From Euzebya tangerina (GTDB lineage: Bacteria > Actinomycetota > Nitriliruptoria > Euzebyales > Euzebyaceae), in NCBI RefSeq assembly GCF_003074135.1, contig NZ_PPDK01000001.1:1302001-1366000 (forward strand): a stretch of 64,000 nt of DNA. The letters run 5' to 3'. A program made the translations under genes and the position numbers. Below, piece by piece: positions 16,623 to 25,113 of this stretch; the stretch's first letter is position 1; each line of letters begins with the position of its first letter. The notes beneath the pieces were generated by a model. It ran no database searches. It was given only the letters and a program-made list of their open reading frames with translations, and was not told the origin of the DNA.

Positions 16623-17410
16623 CGCAGGTAGTACGTCGCCTCACGGTCGAACCGGCAGACGCGGTAGCCCGCCGCGATGGCCGGCGCCAACGACTCGCGG
16701 ACAGCGATCCGCCACTGGAGCGCGGTCGCCATGTCCGTGCGGCGCAGCGCTTCGATGTCATGCGGCAGCTGGACGGCGAGCTGGACACCGGTGGTCCGAG
16801 CTGACGGTCGCGGCACCGCACCCAGGCTGATCGGACGGCCATCGGAGGAGCGCCGCAGCAGCCACTTCAGCCCCGTCTCGTCGTCAGCCTCCCGACAGTC
16901 GGTCGTCTCGTCCAGCAGCGAGCCCGTCGGCCACCAGACCTTGAGCCGGTCCGTGCGGTCGCCCTGGTTCAGACCATCGCTCATCTCGCCGTAGTGATCG
17001 GTGGAGTACTCCGGGATCTGGACGCCAAGACGGGTGATGTTGAACCAGGCGTTGCGGGCCACCAGGGGGTCCATCGTCCAGGTGACCGCGACGATGCCTC
17101 GGGCGCCGCCCCAGGCCCGTTGATGCCGCTTGAGAGCGGTCCCGATGCCGATGCCAGGCGTGAGTACCCCCGTGACGTGGCTGTGCAGGGTCGGCACCTC
17201 ATGCCCGCCCTCGAAGCCGACACCGCGGAAGGCGACGGAGGCGCCGACCATCTCCCCGTCCGCAAAGGCGCCGGCCACGTACCCGCCGGCCTGCTGGATG
17301 GCACGGGTCAGGTTCGGCGGCATCAGTCCAGGGGCGGACCAGACGCGATCGATCAGTTCCGAGGCGGCGGCGATGGCCGGCATGTCGTCCAGCACGCGGA
17401 TCTCGGGCAC
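16601..17410 (-). CDS. COG3375-type GNAT acetyltransferase
   Basis: The 269-aa protein has an N-terminal GNAT-like fold: GGYVAGAFADGEMVGASVAFRG, then HSHVTGVLTPGIGIGTALKRHQRAW, which supplies the acetyl-CoA-binding turn. WTMDPLVARNAWFNITRLG is typical of the COG3375 group. The substrate is unknown, but the gene is commonly paired with menC/NSAR-type racemases and may acylate amino acids for them. The GTG at 17410 is taken as the start because similarity begins with VPEIRVLDD. Confidence 0.75.
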   Translation of the reverse strand: MPEIRVLDDMPAIAAASELIDRVWSAPGLMPPNLTRAIQQAGGYVAGAFADGEMVGASVAFRGVGFEGGHEVPTLHSHVTGVLTPGIGIGTALKRHQRAWGGARGIVAVTWTMDPLVARNAWFNITRLGVQIPEYSTDHYGEMSDGLNQGDRTDRLKVWWPTGSLLDETTDCREADDETGLKWLLRRSSDGRPISLGAVPRPSARTTGVQLAVQLPHDIEALRRTDMATALQWRIAVRESLAPAIAAGYRVCRFDREATYYLRWAGPVL

Positions 17411-17477
17411 TGCACCATGATGGCGTTCGCCGTCGGAGGGTGCGACCGCTGTGTCCCACCCGATACCGTTCAGGCTG

Positions 17478-18296
17478 ATGACGGTACGTCGCATCGACCT
17501 CAACGCCGACCTCGGTGAGGACGTCGGACCCGGCGCCATGGCTGGCGACGCGGCGATCCTCCAGATCGTCTCCAGCGCCAACGTGGCCTGTGGCGGACAT
17601 GCTGGCGACAGCGAGACCATGTTCAAGACGGTGTCGTTGGCGGCCGCGGAGGGTGTGCAGGTGGGCGCGCACCCGGGATACGTCGACCGTGAGGGCTTCG
17701 GGCGCCGCGTGATCCCGATGAGCCTTGACGAGCTCGGCCGGATGATCGCGGCGCAGGTGGGTTCGCTCCAGGCCATCGCTGCGCTGGCCGGTGCCCAGGT
17801 GAGCTACGTCAAGGCCCACGGCGCCCTGGCCAACCTGGCGGCCCGAGAGCGGGAGGTGGCGGACCGGCTGGTCAGCACCGTTCGCCAGATCGACCCGGAG
17901 CTGGCTGTCCTGGCCATCTCGGGAACCCAGATCGAGCGGGCGGCCCGAGCGCTCGACGTGCCGGTCTTCAGCGAGGTCTTCGCCGACCGCGGGTACCTGG
18001 CCAACGGGCAGTTGGTGCCCCGCGGCGAGGACGGGGACCTGATCCACGATCCGGGCGTGGCAGTCGAGCGCATGCGGGCATTCCTGGAGAGCGGGCACAT
18101 GCCCGTCGTCGACGGTGATCCGATCCCGCTGCAGGCGCACTCGATCTGCGTGCACGGCGACACGCCGGGTGCGGTGGAGCTGGCTCGCCAACTTCGAACC
18201 GGCCTCGAGCGGGCGGGGGTCGAGGTCGTCGGGTTCGGCGACGATGCGCGGGCCAGTGGCGGGTCCGATGACCCCAGGGTCCCCGCCGTCGAGTGA
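17478..18296 (+). CDS. pxpA: 5-Oxoprolinase subunit A
   Basis: The 272-aa protein of the LamB/YcsF family starts MTVRRIDLNADLGEDVG. It contains SSANVACGGHAGDSETM, VGAHPGYVDREGFGRR and YVKAHGALAN. With PxpB and PxpC it hydrolyses 5-oxoproline to glutamate using ATP. The stop overlaps the start of pxpB. No pxpC lies next to the pair, so the third subunit must be elsewhere or missing. The ATG at 17478 is preferred over an upstream GTG. Confidence 0.92.
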   Translation: MTVRRIDLNADLGEDVGPGAMAGDAAILQIVSSANVACGGHAGDSETMFKTVSLAAAEGVQVGAHPGYVDREGFGRRVIPMSLDELGRMIAAQVGSLQAIAALAGAQVSYVKAHGALANLAAREREVADRLVSTVRQIDPELAVLAISGTQIERAARALDVPVFSEVFADRGYLANGQLVPRGEDGDLIHDPGVAVERMRAFLESGHMPVVDGDPIPLQAHSICVHGDTPGAVELARQLRTGLERAGVEVVGFGDDARASGGSDDPRVPAVE

Positions 18297-18943
18297 GTGC
18301 CTGGCCCCGGTTCACCCCGGTTGCGGACCACGCGCTGCTGGTGGAGTTCGCCAGCCAGATCGCTCCGCACGCCCACGAGGCAGTGCTGACGCTGGACCGT
18401 GCGCTGATGGCCACGAGCATCCCGGGCCTGGTCGAGGTCGTCCCCGCCTTCGTCAGCCTGCTGGTCGACTTCGACCCGCTCGTCACCGATCACGTCGCGG
18501 TCGAGTCAGGGGTGCGAGCGGCGCTGGAGGGGGATATGCCGTCGCCGCCCGAGCCGGCTGAGCACGTCGTCCAGGCGAGCTTCGGCCCAGACGAGGGCCC
18601 GGACCTGGCCGCGGTCGCCGCCTCGGCGGAACTTCCCGAGCAGCGGGTGGTGGAGTTGTTCCTCGCCGGCAGCTACCGGGTCGCGATGTACGGCTTCGCG
18701 CCGGGCTACGCCTACCTCATGGGGGTCGACGAGCAGATCCAGGTTCCGCGCAAGGCCGAGCCCGTCCGGGACGTCCCGGCCGGCAGCATCATCATCGCCG
18801 GGCCCCAGTGCCTGGTGACCACGGTCCGCATGCCGACCGGCTGGTCCATCATCGGGCGGTCCCCGACGAGGATCCTCCGTCCCGACTCCGACCGCCCCTT
18901 CCTCTTCGACCCCGGCGACCGGGTGCGGTTCACGCGCGTGTAG
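18293..18943 (+). CDS. pxpB: 5-Oxoprolinase subunit B
   Basis: The 216-aa protein matches PxpB/KipI (allophanate hydrolase subunit 1 type). It has FLAGSYRVAMYGFAPGYAYLMG at about residues 122-143, then VPAGSIIIAGPQC and PTGWSIIGRSP. It starts with GTG overlapping the pxpA stop by four bases, which indicates translational coupling. Its last codons are imperfectly duplicated just downstream (18954-18982). No PxpC gene follows. Confidence 0.9.
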   Translation: MSAWPRFTPVADHALLVEFASQIAPHAHEAVLTLDRALMATSIPGLVEVVPAFVSLLVDFDPLVTDHVAVESGVRAALEGDMPSPPEPAEHVVQASFGPDEGPDLAAVAASAELPEQRVVELFLAGSYRVAMYGFAPGYAYLMGVDEQIQVPRKAEPVRDVPAGSIIIAGPQCLVTTVRMPTGWSIIGRSPTRILRPDSDRPFLFDPGDRVRFTRV

Positions 18944-19123
18944 GGGACCGGGCGCGGTTCACCCGCGTGGAGGGGACCGGGCAGGTCGGGGCAGGTCTTG
19001 GGTGGGCGCCCGCACGCGGTGGGTGGACCTCGGCCAGGTGAGGGGTGGGAAGTCCACCCAACCAGGTCAAGCCGAGAGCAGACCAGGTCGAGCCGAGGGC
19101 AGACAGGTCAAGCCGAGAGCAGA
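18925..19123. repeat. Tandem duplications of two converging gene ends
   Basis: The pxpB terminus (from GCGGTTCACGCGCGTG at 18925) recurs 29 bp later with few changes. At the other side, a 20-nt unit that begins CAGGTC and ends GCAGA occurs three times, at 19063-19082, 19084-19103 and 19104-19123. The last copy encodes the final residues (LLSA) and stop of the ArsA-like gene. The gap between the genes thus seems built from copies of both tails. No gene is present in it. Confidence 0.7.
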
Positions 19124-20241
19124 TGGGCCCTGACGGCCCGCAAGCCCTCGAGGTCATGCACGTCGGTCGCCATCAGCGGCACCGTCGCCGTGGCGCCGAC
19201 CTCGAGGCCACGCAGCCGCTCGGCGATGTTGCGCGCCTGCCGGGCGCTGACGTCGGTCTGACGGGTGGCCAGTTCGATCATCCCGGCCACCGCCCGCTCC
19301 CGATCATCCCCCTCAGCCAGGCGAGCACGGCAGGCCATCGACACCTCGTCCAGCAGGGTCCCGAGCTCGGTGCTCGGCGCCGGCGTCACCCGATTGATCA
19401 CCACGCCGGCCAGGGGCATGCCGTCCTCGGCCAGGCGCTCGACGAAGTAGCGGGCCTCCCGGAGCGCACCCGGCTCTGGCGTCGCCACGACCACGAAGGC
19501 CGCCTGTCCGCTGGACAGCAGCCGGTAGACCTGCTGAGCCCGCTGCTTGAACCCCTCGTACATCCCGTCGAAGGACTGGAAGAACTCGGCGAGGTCATCC
19601 AGCACGCTCGCGCCGGTGATTCGGCCCGCCGCCCGCATGAACATGCCCGTCCCGAACGCCGCCACCTTGCCGATGGTTCGCGTGGCGGACAAGCCGGGGG
19701 AGAGGAACATCTTCAGGAACCGGCCGTCCAGGAAGTCCGTCAGCCGGCGTGGCGCATCCAGGAAGTCCAGCGCATTCCTGGTCGGCGGCGTGTCGACGAC
19801 GATGCAGTCGTAGCCACCCTCGTGGTGCAGGTCGTACAGCTTCTCCATCGCCATGTACTCCTGCGTGCCTGCCAAGGTCGAGGAGATCTGCTGGTAGAAG
19901 GTGTTGGCCTTGATCCGCTCGGCCTTGCGGGCGTCCTCGGCGTGGCGCTCGATGACCTCGTCGAAGGTCTGCTTCATGTCCAGCATCATGGCGTCCAGGC
20001 CCTCGACCCCGGCCACGGCCTGGGGCGTGTTGGACAGGGCGTCCAGACCCAACGACTGCGCCAGCCGACGAGCGGGGTCGATCGTGACCACGATCGTGCG
20101 CCGGCCGGCGTCGGCTGCGGCCATCGCCAACGTCGCGGCTGCCGTGGTCTTGCCCACACCCCCCGAGCCCGTGCACACTATGATGTGACGGTTCTCGACG
20201 ATGTCGAGCAGGCTGGCGGTGGAGCCGTCGGACTCAGCCAT
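19108..20241 (-). CDS. ArsA/GET3-family ATPase, second of a pair
   Basis: The 377-aa protein has the deviant P-loop GSGGVGKTTAAATLAM (about residues 21-36) and the IDPARRLAQSLGL segment. YDCIVVDTPPTRNALDFLDAP is the switch/Walker B region. It corresponds to the second of the paired ArsA-like ATPases next to whiB4 in M. tuberculosis. Partner and cargo are unknown; the pair is not linked to arsenite transport. It overlaps the end of the upstream ArsA-like gene by 8 bp and is probably co-transcribed and co-assembled with it. Confidence 0.88.
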   Translation of the reverse strand: MAESDGSTASLLDIVENRHIIVCTGSGGVGKTTAAATLAMAAADAGRRTIVVTIDPARRLAQSLGLDALSNTPQAVAGVEGLDAMMLDMKQTFDEVIERHAEDARKAERIKANTFYQQISSTLAGTQEYMAMEKLYDLHHEGGYDCIVVDTPPTRNALDFLDAPRRLTDFLDGRFLKMFLSPGLSATRTIGKVAAFGTGMFMRAAGRITGASVLDDLAEFFQSFDGMYEGFKQRAQQVYRLLSSGQAAFVVVATPEPGALREARYFVERLAEDGMPLAGVVINRVTPAPSTELGTLLDEVSMACRARLAEGDDRERAVAGMIELATRQTDVSARQARNIAERLRGLEVGATATVPLMATDVHDLEGLRAVRAHLLSA

Positions 20242-21143
20242 CCGTGACCTCCGTGATCCGCTGACTGATCCCCGTCGCCACGTCCAGCGACCGGGTTGCC
20301 GTGGCCACGAAGGGCAACTCGACGACGGGCAGGTCGGCCTCCTCGGCCAGACGCCCGCGCATCCGGTCCTGCAGGTCCAGTCGCGACTGGTGCTTCGACG
20401 CCAGCTCGAGCAGCTGCTCGGCGACCCCGCCGGTCACGTCCACGATGCCGTCGAGCGTGGCGGTCACGTCCGCGTCGGTCATCTCCAGGGCCACCTTCAG
20501 CGCCTTGTCGTCCATGGCCGGCTGGGCCACTCGGTTGACCAGGATCGGGCCCAGGGGCACGGACAGGTCGGTCAGCGCCGCGATGCTGTCGACGGTCTCG
20601 GTGACGGGCATCTCCTCCAGCAGCGTGGTGAGCAGCACCGCGGTCCGATCGGCGTCGGTCAACATGTCGATGACGGTTGCTGCCTGCTGGCGGACCGGTC
20701 CGACGTTGACCAGGTCGGTCGTGGCCTCGGGGGCGGCCAGGAAGTTCACGATCCGCCCCGTCGGCGGGGCGTCCACCACGATGAGGTCGTAGGTGAACCG
20801 CCCATCGGGACGCCGCCGACGCTCCCTCCACCGCGGGTGTCCGTGCCACGAGGCTCGTGATCCGTCGCGCGCCATAGAAGGTCGAGAGGTACTCCGTCAG
20901 CGAGGCCTCCGGATCGATCGAGAGGCCGAACAGGCCGGGACGGAACTCACGCTCCTCGAAGTCCCACTCCGCCGTCGAGAACATGGAGGAGAACGCCTGC
21001 CGCCCCTCGACCTCGACCAGGCACGTCCGCAGGCCCGCCGCCGCGGCCGACAGTGCAGTGGCCGCCGCGATGCTGGTCTTGCCAACCCCGCCTTTGCCGG
21101 TCACCAACAGCAACCGGCGGCGGAACAGGTCGGTCACATCCAC
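20234..21143 (-). pseudogene. ArsA/GET3-family ATPase, first of a pair, frame-disrupted
   Basis: The N-terminal half runs from the GTG at 21143 (VDVTDLFRRRLLLVTGKGGVGKTS) through STFYGARRITSLVARTPAVEGASAAS. The C-terminal half, DGRFTYDLIVVDAPPTGRIVNFL onward to the stop at 20234, is in another frame. The switch falls near 20800-20840. The family normally has further residues between these blocks (the APGLKDLLxLGK region), so bases seem to be missing as well as the frame being shifted. It is either a real pseudogene or a sequence error. The P-loop and ligand-binding regions are otherwise intact. Confidence 0.8.
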
Positions 21144-21246
21144 GAGGCCAGTGATACCCGCTTGGAGGAGCCGCAACCAGGTCGGACCGGACGACCACAT
21201 CGTCCTCGGTCGGGGCCCCGTGACGGGCGCGCCCGACGGCACGACC

Positions 21247-21252
21247 TACACT
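21247..21252 (+). promoter_or_regulatory. -10 element of the nfeD-like gene
   Basis: TACACT ends 8 nt before the ATG at 21261, and no ribosome-binding site lies between them. This is the same arrangement as at several other genes in this window. Confidence 0.4.
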
Positions 21253-21260
21253 CATGGGCA

Positions 21261-22670
21261 ATGTCTCGGTTCCGTCTTCTCGGGGGAACGCTGCTGATTC
21301 TGGGCCTGCTGGTCGGGATCGCCGCGCCCGCCCTTGCTCAGTCGTCTGCCAGCGATCGCGTGGATGTGATCGAGGCCGTCGGGGTGCTCGATGCACCCCT
21401 CACCGGCTTCGTCACCGACGCCGTGGCCCAGGCCGGTGCGGACGGCGCCCAGGCGGTCGTCATCCGGCTGGACACCCCCGGAGGACTCGGCGGCGACGTC
21501 GACCGTCTGGTGGAGACGATGCAGGCCTCGCCCATCCCGGTCGTGGTCTACGTCGGCGACCCCGGAGCCCGTGCCTTCGGCGCCGGTGTGCAGGTGGCAG
21601 CCGCCGCAGATGTCCTGGCGCTCTCGCCCGTGACGACCTACGGGGTGGCGTCGCCACTGGACCTGGGCCAGCCGGATGCGCTCGAGCCCGACGAGGTCAC
21701 GGCCCGCCTGGTCGACGCCGCCGCGAACACCGACCGCAACGAGGAGTTCTTCCGACTCGCCGCCGCTGGCTCCTCCGTCATCGCGGTGCCCGATGGCGAG
21801 GCGGGGACCGAGGTCGTCGGCGACGCCAAGCTGCCCGACCGTGCGGACGCCTCAGCCGCCCGAACACTGGACGAGAGCGCGCTGCGCGATGAGGGCATCG
21901 CCGACATCGTCGCCTCCACCCTGCAGGGCGTGCTCTCCCGACTGGTCGACATCGAGGTCCAGACCGCCGACGGGCCCGTCACCTTGAACGTCGACCCGGT
22001 CACGGCCAACGTGCGCTTCGTCAACACCAGCCTGTGGGTCCGGATCCTGCACACGGCGGCCAGCCCCACCCTGGCCTACCTCCTCCTGCTGTCGGGGGCC
22101 ATCGCACTGTTCTTCGAGATCTTCCAGCCGGGGTTCGGGGTCGCCGGCTTCTCGGCCATCGGGATCCTGGCGCTCGGCGTCTATGCCCTGGTTCCACTGC
22201 CGGTGTCGGCACTGTGGATCATGGTCGCGCTCGTCGGCCTGCTGCTGCTCGCCTTCGACCTCGCCATCGCCGACCTCTCCTGGCCCACCGCACTCGGCAC
22301 CCTGCTCCTCGGCCTCGGCTCCTTCCGGATGTGGCGTGTCGCCGAACTCTCCCCACCGGGGTGGCTCATCGTCATCGGCACCATCGCCTCGTTCGTCTTC
22401 TTCGGCTTCATGATGACCACCGTCCTGCGGGCGCAGGGCAACCAGGCCCTCCAGGGCGTCGAGCAGGTGACGGGCAAGATCGGGATCGTCCGGTCTGCGC
22501 TCAACCCCGAGGGCCATGTGTTCGTCGGCGGCGCCCTGTGGCGCGCCCGCAAGCCCGAGGGACACACGGACAAGGTGCGGCCCGGCACGCGGGTTCGCGT
22601 CAACGGGCTGAACGACAAGCTGACCCTCGACGTCACCCTCCTGGAGGACGAGATCGACGTCCCCGCGTAG
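21261..22670 (+). CDS. NfeD family membrane protein with degenerate protease domain
   Basis: The 469-aa protein has a signal peptide (residues 1-27), a ClpP/SppA-like domain (RLDTPGGLGGDVDRLV at 69-84), four to five membrane segments (about 255-390) and a C-terminal NfeD OB-fold (GKIGIVRSALNPEGHVFVGGALW). Active NfeD/STOPP proteases have Ser in a RAASAG motif. Here the stretch is RAFGAG, so Gly107 replaces Ser, and the usual catalytic Lys region reads TARLVDAAAN. It is probably a non-proteolytic scaffold. In other bacteria NfeD works with stomatin-like proteins, and none is adjacent here. Confidence 0.85.
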   Translation: MSRFRLLGGTLLILGLLVGIAAPALAQSSASDRVDVIEAVGVLDAPLTGFVTDAVAQAGADGAQAVVIRLDTPGGLGGDVDRLVETMQASPIPVVVYVGDPGARAFGAGVQVAAAADVLALSPVTTYGVASPLDLGQPDALEPDEVTARLVDAAANTDRNEEFFRLAAAGSSVIAVPDGEAGTEVVGDAKLPDRADASAARTLDESALRDEGIADIVASTLQGVLSRLVDIEVQTADGPVTLNVDPVTANVRFVNTSLWVRILHTAASPTLAYLLLLSGAIALFFEIFQPGFGVAGFSAIGILALGVYALVPLPVSALWIMVALVGLLLLAFDLAIADLSWPTALGTLLLGLGSFRMWRVAELSPPGWLIVIGTIASFVFFGFMMTTVLRAQGNQALQGVEQVTGKIGIVRSALNPEGHVFVGGALWRARKPEGHTDKVRPGTRVRVNGLNDKLTLDVTLLEDEIDVPA

Positions 22671-22679
22671 TCCTGCACC

Positions 22680-24443
22680 GTGACGGACACCACCAACAAC
22701 GCCGACGTCCAGCAGTTCGGCCGAGACCTCTTCGATCGCTACGCCGATCGGGTTCATGACCTTGCCTTCACCCTGACCCGGGATGCCGCGCGGGCGGCCG
22801 AGATCACCCTCGAGGTGATCGTGATGACGGCCAGCCAGCCCGAGCGCTTCCGGGTGGAGGCCGCCAGTAACCACCCAGACCTGCTCGTGTGGCTCTACAC
22901 CCAGGTCCGTGCCGAGGTGTTCTCGGCGCTCGGCACCAGCGCACGGTCGCCGGCGGACGAGCGCGTCATCTCGATCCCGCTGATGCCCGGGGCGGCCACG
23001 GGAGCTGACCTCGCGGGCGTGACCTGGGAGGCCATCCGCGCGTTCTCCGAGCGTGACCAAGCCCTGCTCGCGCTGTCGGGTCGTCATGCGCTAAGCGGCC
23101 AGCAGCTGGCGGCTGTCATGGGACTCAGCCGCGCGGCCGTCGATGTGCTGCTGCCCTCGACACTCGACCGCGTCCGCACGCAGCTGACGACGCTGCTCCT
23201 GCTGTGCACGGGGCAGGTCCAGGGCTGCGACGCCCTGTCCCGCGTGCTGTGGGAGTGGGACGGGACCTTCTCGCCATTCGTCCGTCGACGCGCGGAAGAG
23301 CTGTCCGCGACCTGCCCCGAGCTGTGGGCCGGCGTACCCGGTCCGATCGAGCTGCTGCGGACCATCCCCCCGGTTCCGGCGCCGACCGCGCTGCGGTTGG
23401 CAATCGAGGAGCGGCTCGAGGTGGTCGCCGCCATGGGTGAGGGGGCCGGGGCCGGGTCGGCCTCGATGCCGGACGAGACCCTCCCGCCCCGAGCGGGAGC
23501 AACGCCCGGTGCGGTTCGGCCCGCTGCGGCCGGCCCCGACCTCGGAGAGACGCGCAGCAGCGACGTCGCGCCGCGGCGGACAGGGGCGGTGGTCGCCGCC
23601 GCCTGTGGTGCCGCGGTGCTGGTGGCACTCATCGGAATCGTCCTCGGCGCCCGTGGGTCCTCCGACCGGGTCGCCGCCGTCGAGCCGAGCGTGACGGTCA
23701 GCGAGGTCCCTCCGCCGCCGATCGAGCCGTCGGGTCAGGACGCCGCGGCCACGGCCTCCGCCGGCTCGGGAGGGTCAACCCCACCCCTGCAGCCCGGCGG
23801 TACGGCCTCACGTGCGCCGGACGCCGGCCTGCGGGACGCCCTCCGAGGCCCGGGCTCCGCGACCGAGATCTCATCCGACGCTGAGACCCCGATTCGGATC
23901 ACCAACGCTGCCGATCGTGCGGTCGCGTGGATGATCGTGCAGGCCCCGGCCTGGTTGGCTCTGGACCGCACCGAGGGGACGATCGAACCTGGGCCACCAA
24001 TCGAGGTCGGGGCCCTCATACGCGATGACGTGCCCGAAGGCGACTACGAGGGCACGGTTGTCATCGAGTGGCAGGCCGACGGGCCACAGACGCTCGAGCT
24101 CGCTGTCAGGGGATCCTCCGAGCGGGCGCCGGAGATCCAGGACGTCGCTGTCTCGACCAACACGCTCGGCGTGGAGGGCTGCGCGGGAGAGCAGGCCACC
24201 TTCTCGGTCGTCGTGGGCGACGAGAGCCAGCTCACCCAGGTCGTGGTGGCCTCGGTGGGCCCGGCCCCGGACCGACAGGTGCAGGCCTCCCTCGTGCCGG
24301 ACGAGAACGAGGTCGGACGATTCGTGGGACCGGTCGGACCCTTCGACCAGCCGGGGACCGTCAGCACCGCGGTGACGGCCCTCGATGTGCGCGGCAACGA
24401 GACCCAGCTGGAGACGGGCGTCCTCACCGTCACGGACTGTTGA
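22680..24443 (+). CDS. Membrane-tethered ECF-like sigma factor with extracellular domains
   Basis: The 587-aa protein starts with a divergent sigma region 2 (about 10-80, LFDRYADRVHDLAFTLTRDAARAAE). Region 4 follows (about 120-168, QLAAVMGLSRAAVDVLL). Next is a degenerate zinc-finger-like segment, CDALSRVLWEWDGTFSPFVRRRAEELSATC, in which the usual RH is lost. A single membrane helix lies near residues 300-323 (VVAAACGAAVLVALIGIVLG). A Pro/Ser/Thr-rich linker leads to BACON/Ig-like extracellular domains with a Cys pair. It starts with GTG 9 nt after nfeD. The layout suggests signal-controlled or release-dependent sigma activity, which is inference. Confidence 0.72.
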   Translation: MTDTTNNADVQQFGRDLFDRYADRVHDLAFTLTRDAARAAEITLEVIVMTASQPERFRVEAASNHPDLLVWLYTQVRAEVFSALGTSARSPADERVISIPLMPGAATGADLAGVTWEAIRAFSERDQALLALSGRHALSGQQLAAVMGLSRAAVDVLLPSTLDRVRTQLTTLLLLCTGQVQGCDALSRVLWEWDGTFSPFVRRRAEELSATCPELWAGVPGPIELLRTIPPVPAPTALRLAIEERLEVVAAMGEGAGAGSASMPDETLPPRAGATPGAVRPAAAGPDLGETRSSDVAPRRTGAVVAAACGAAVLVALIGIVLGARGSSDRVAAVEPSVTVSEVPPPPIEPSGQDAAATASAGSGGSTPPLQPGGTASRAPDAGLRDALRGPGSATEISSDAETPIRITNAADRAVAWMIVQAPAWLALDRTEGTIEPGPPIEVGALIRDDVPEGDYEGTVVIEWQADGPQTLELAVRGSSERAPEIQDVAVSTNTLGVEGCAGEQATFSVVVGDESQLTQVVVASVGPAPDRQVQASLVPDENEVGRFVGPVGPFDQPGTVSTAVTALDVRGNETQLETGVLTVTDC

Positions 24444-24456
24444 CATCCTCGAGGCG

Positions 24457-24486
24457 GGCGATCGCGACCGGTGTGCCACGATCGCC
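24457..24486 (+). terminator. Hairpin after the tethered sigma-like gene
   Basis: GGCGATCG at 24457-24464 pairs with CGATCGCC at 24479-24486, 13 nt after the stop codon. The stem is short but perfect. Only TTGG follows, so termination strength is uncertain. Confidence 0.5.
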
Positions 24487-24517
24487 TTGGCCGATGGGTT
24501 GTTCCAGGCACCCAGAG

Positions 24518-24537
24518 TGACTAGGCACGTCTAGTCA
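24518..24537. promoter_or_regulatory. Palindromic site upstream of whiB
   Basis: TGACTAG at 24518-24524 and CTAGTCA at 24531-24537 are perfect inverted arms around GCACGT. The site lies about 105 nt before the whiB start. A weaker ACTA/TAGT dyad occurs near 24578-24590. CTAG is rare in such genomes, so a regulator-binding site is likely. The regulator is unknown. Confidence 0.65.
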
Positions 24538-24641
24538 TTTGGGAGTGCTTCCACATTGGCCCTTTTCATGCGGCTTACTAGCGCTTAGTCTCCCTGCCGG
24601 TACCGCCCGTATTACTTTCCCACCGCAAGGAGTCACGCCTC

Positions 24642-24932
24642 ATGGCCACCCTCCCGTTGCTCGCTGCTGCCCCGACGACTGACTGGCAGACCCATGGTCT
24701 GTGCCGCACGATCGACTCCAGCATCTTCTTCCCTCCGGCGCAGTTCGAGCACAAGCCGGAACGGGAGACTCGCGAGAAGCGCGCCAAGGCCATCTGCGGG
24801 GAGTGTCCGGTGAAGGCGGAGTGCATCGACTGGGCACTGACGACGAAGGAGCCGCACGGCGTGTGGGGTGGCTACTCCGAATCCGAGCGGAAGCAGATCC
24901 TGCTGGGCAAGGCCAAGGTCAACGCGGCGTAG
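24642..24932 (+). CDS. WhiB-family iron-sulfur regulator
   Basis: The 96-aa protein has the four cluster cysteines C21, C52, C55 and C61 (ICGECPVKAEC) and the G73-V-W-G-G77 turn, followed by a short basic tail. WhiB proteins bind a [4Fe-4S] cluster and act with sigma factors on transcription. By neighbourhood (ArsA pair, PonA2, RidA) it corresponds to WhiB4 of M. tuberculosis, an oxygen and NO sensor, although orthology is inferred. A good ribosome-binding site, AAGGAG, is at 24627-24632. Confidence 0.93.
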   Translation: MATLPLLAAAPTTDWQTHGLCRTIDSSIFFPPAQFEHKPERETREKRAKAICGECPVKAECIDWALTTKEPHGVWGGYSESERKQILLGKAKVNAA

Positions 24933-24948
24933 CGGGCGGCCGGCTGGG

Positions 24949-24954
24949 TAGGGT
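24949..24954 (+). promoter_or_regulatory. -10 element of the DUF4177-like gene
   Basis: TAGGGT ends 6 nt before the ATG at 24961, with no ribosome-binding site possible. It would drive a leaderless transcript carrying the DUF4177-like gene and the overlapping ridA-like gene. Confidence 0.45.
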
Positions 24955-24960
24955 GCTCTC

Positions 24961-25113
24961 ATGCAGAAATGGGAGTACTTCACCGCACCGTTGCTCGACC
25001 ACGCGCTTCAGGAGATCCTGAACAACTTCGGAGACGATGGGTGGGAGTTGGTTGCGGTCGTGGCGACGAACCCGGCCAGCCCGGTCGCCTACTTCAAGCG
25101 GCCGAAGGAGTGA
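24961..25113 (+). CDS. Small DUF4177-like protein
   Basis: This 50-aa gene encodes MQKWEYFTAPLLDHALQEIL, continuing to DDGWELVAVVA and YFKRPKE. The opening KWEY, the DGWELV motif and the KRP ending are typical of the small DUF4177-like proteins found before RidA genes in actinobacteria. The function is unknown. The TGA overlaps the GTG of the RidA gene by four bases, so the two are translationally coupled. Confidence 0.85.
   Translation: MQKWEYFTAPLLDHALQEILNNFGDDGWELVAVVATNPASPVAYFKRPKE

Noticed and set aside
20178-21242. Single 354-codon ORF as the first ArsA-like protein
   Set aside because: Its second half is Arg/Gly-rich out-of-frame translation. The conserved C-terminal half of the ATPase is in another frame.
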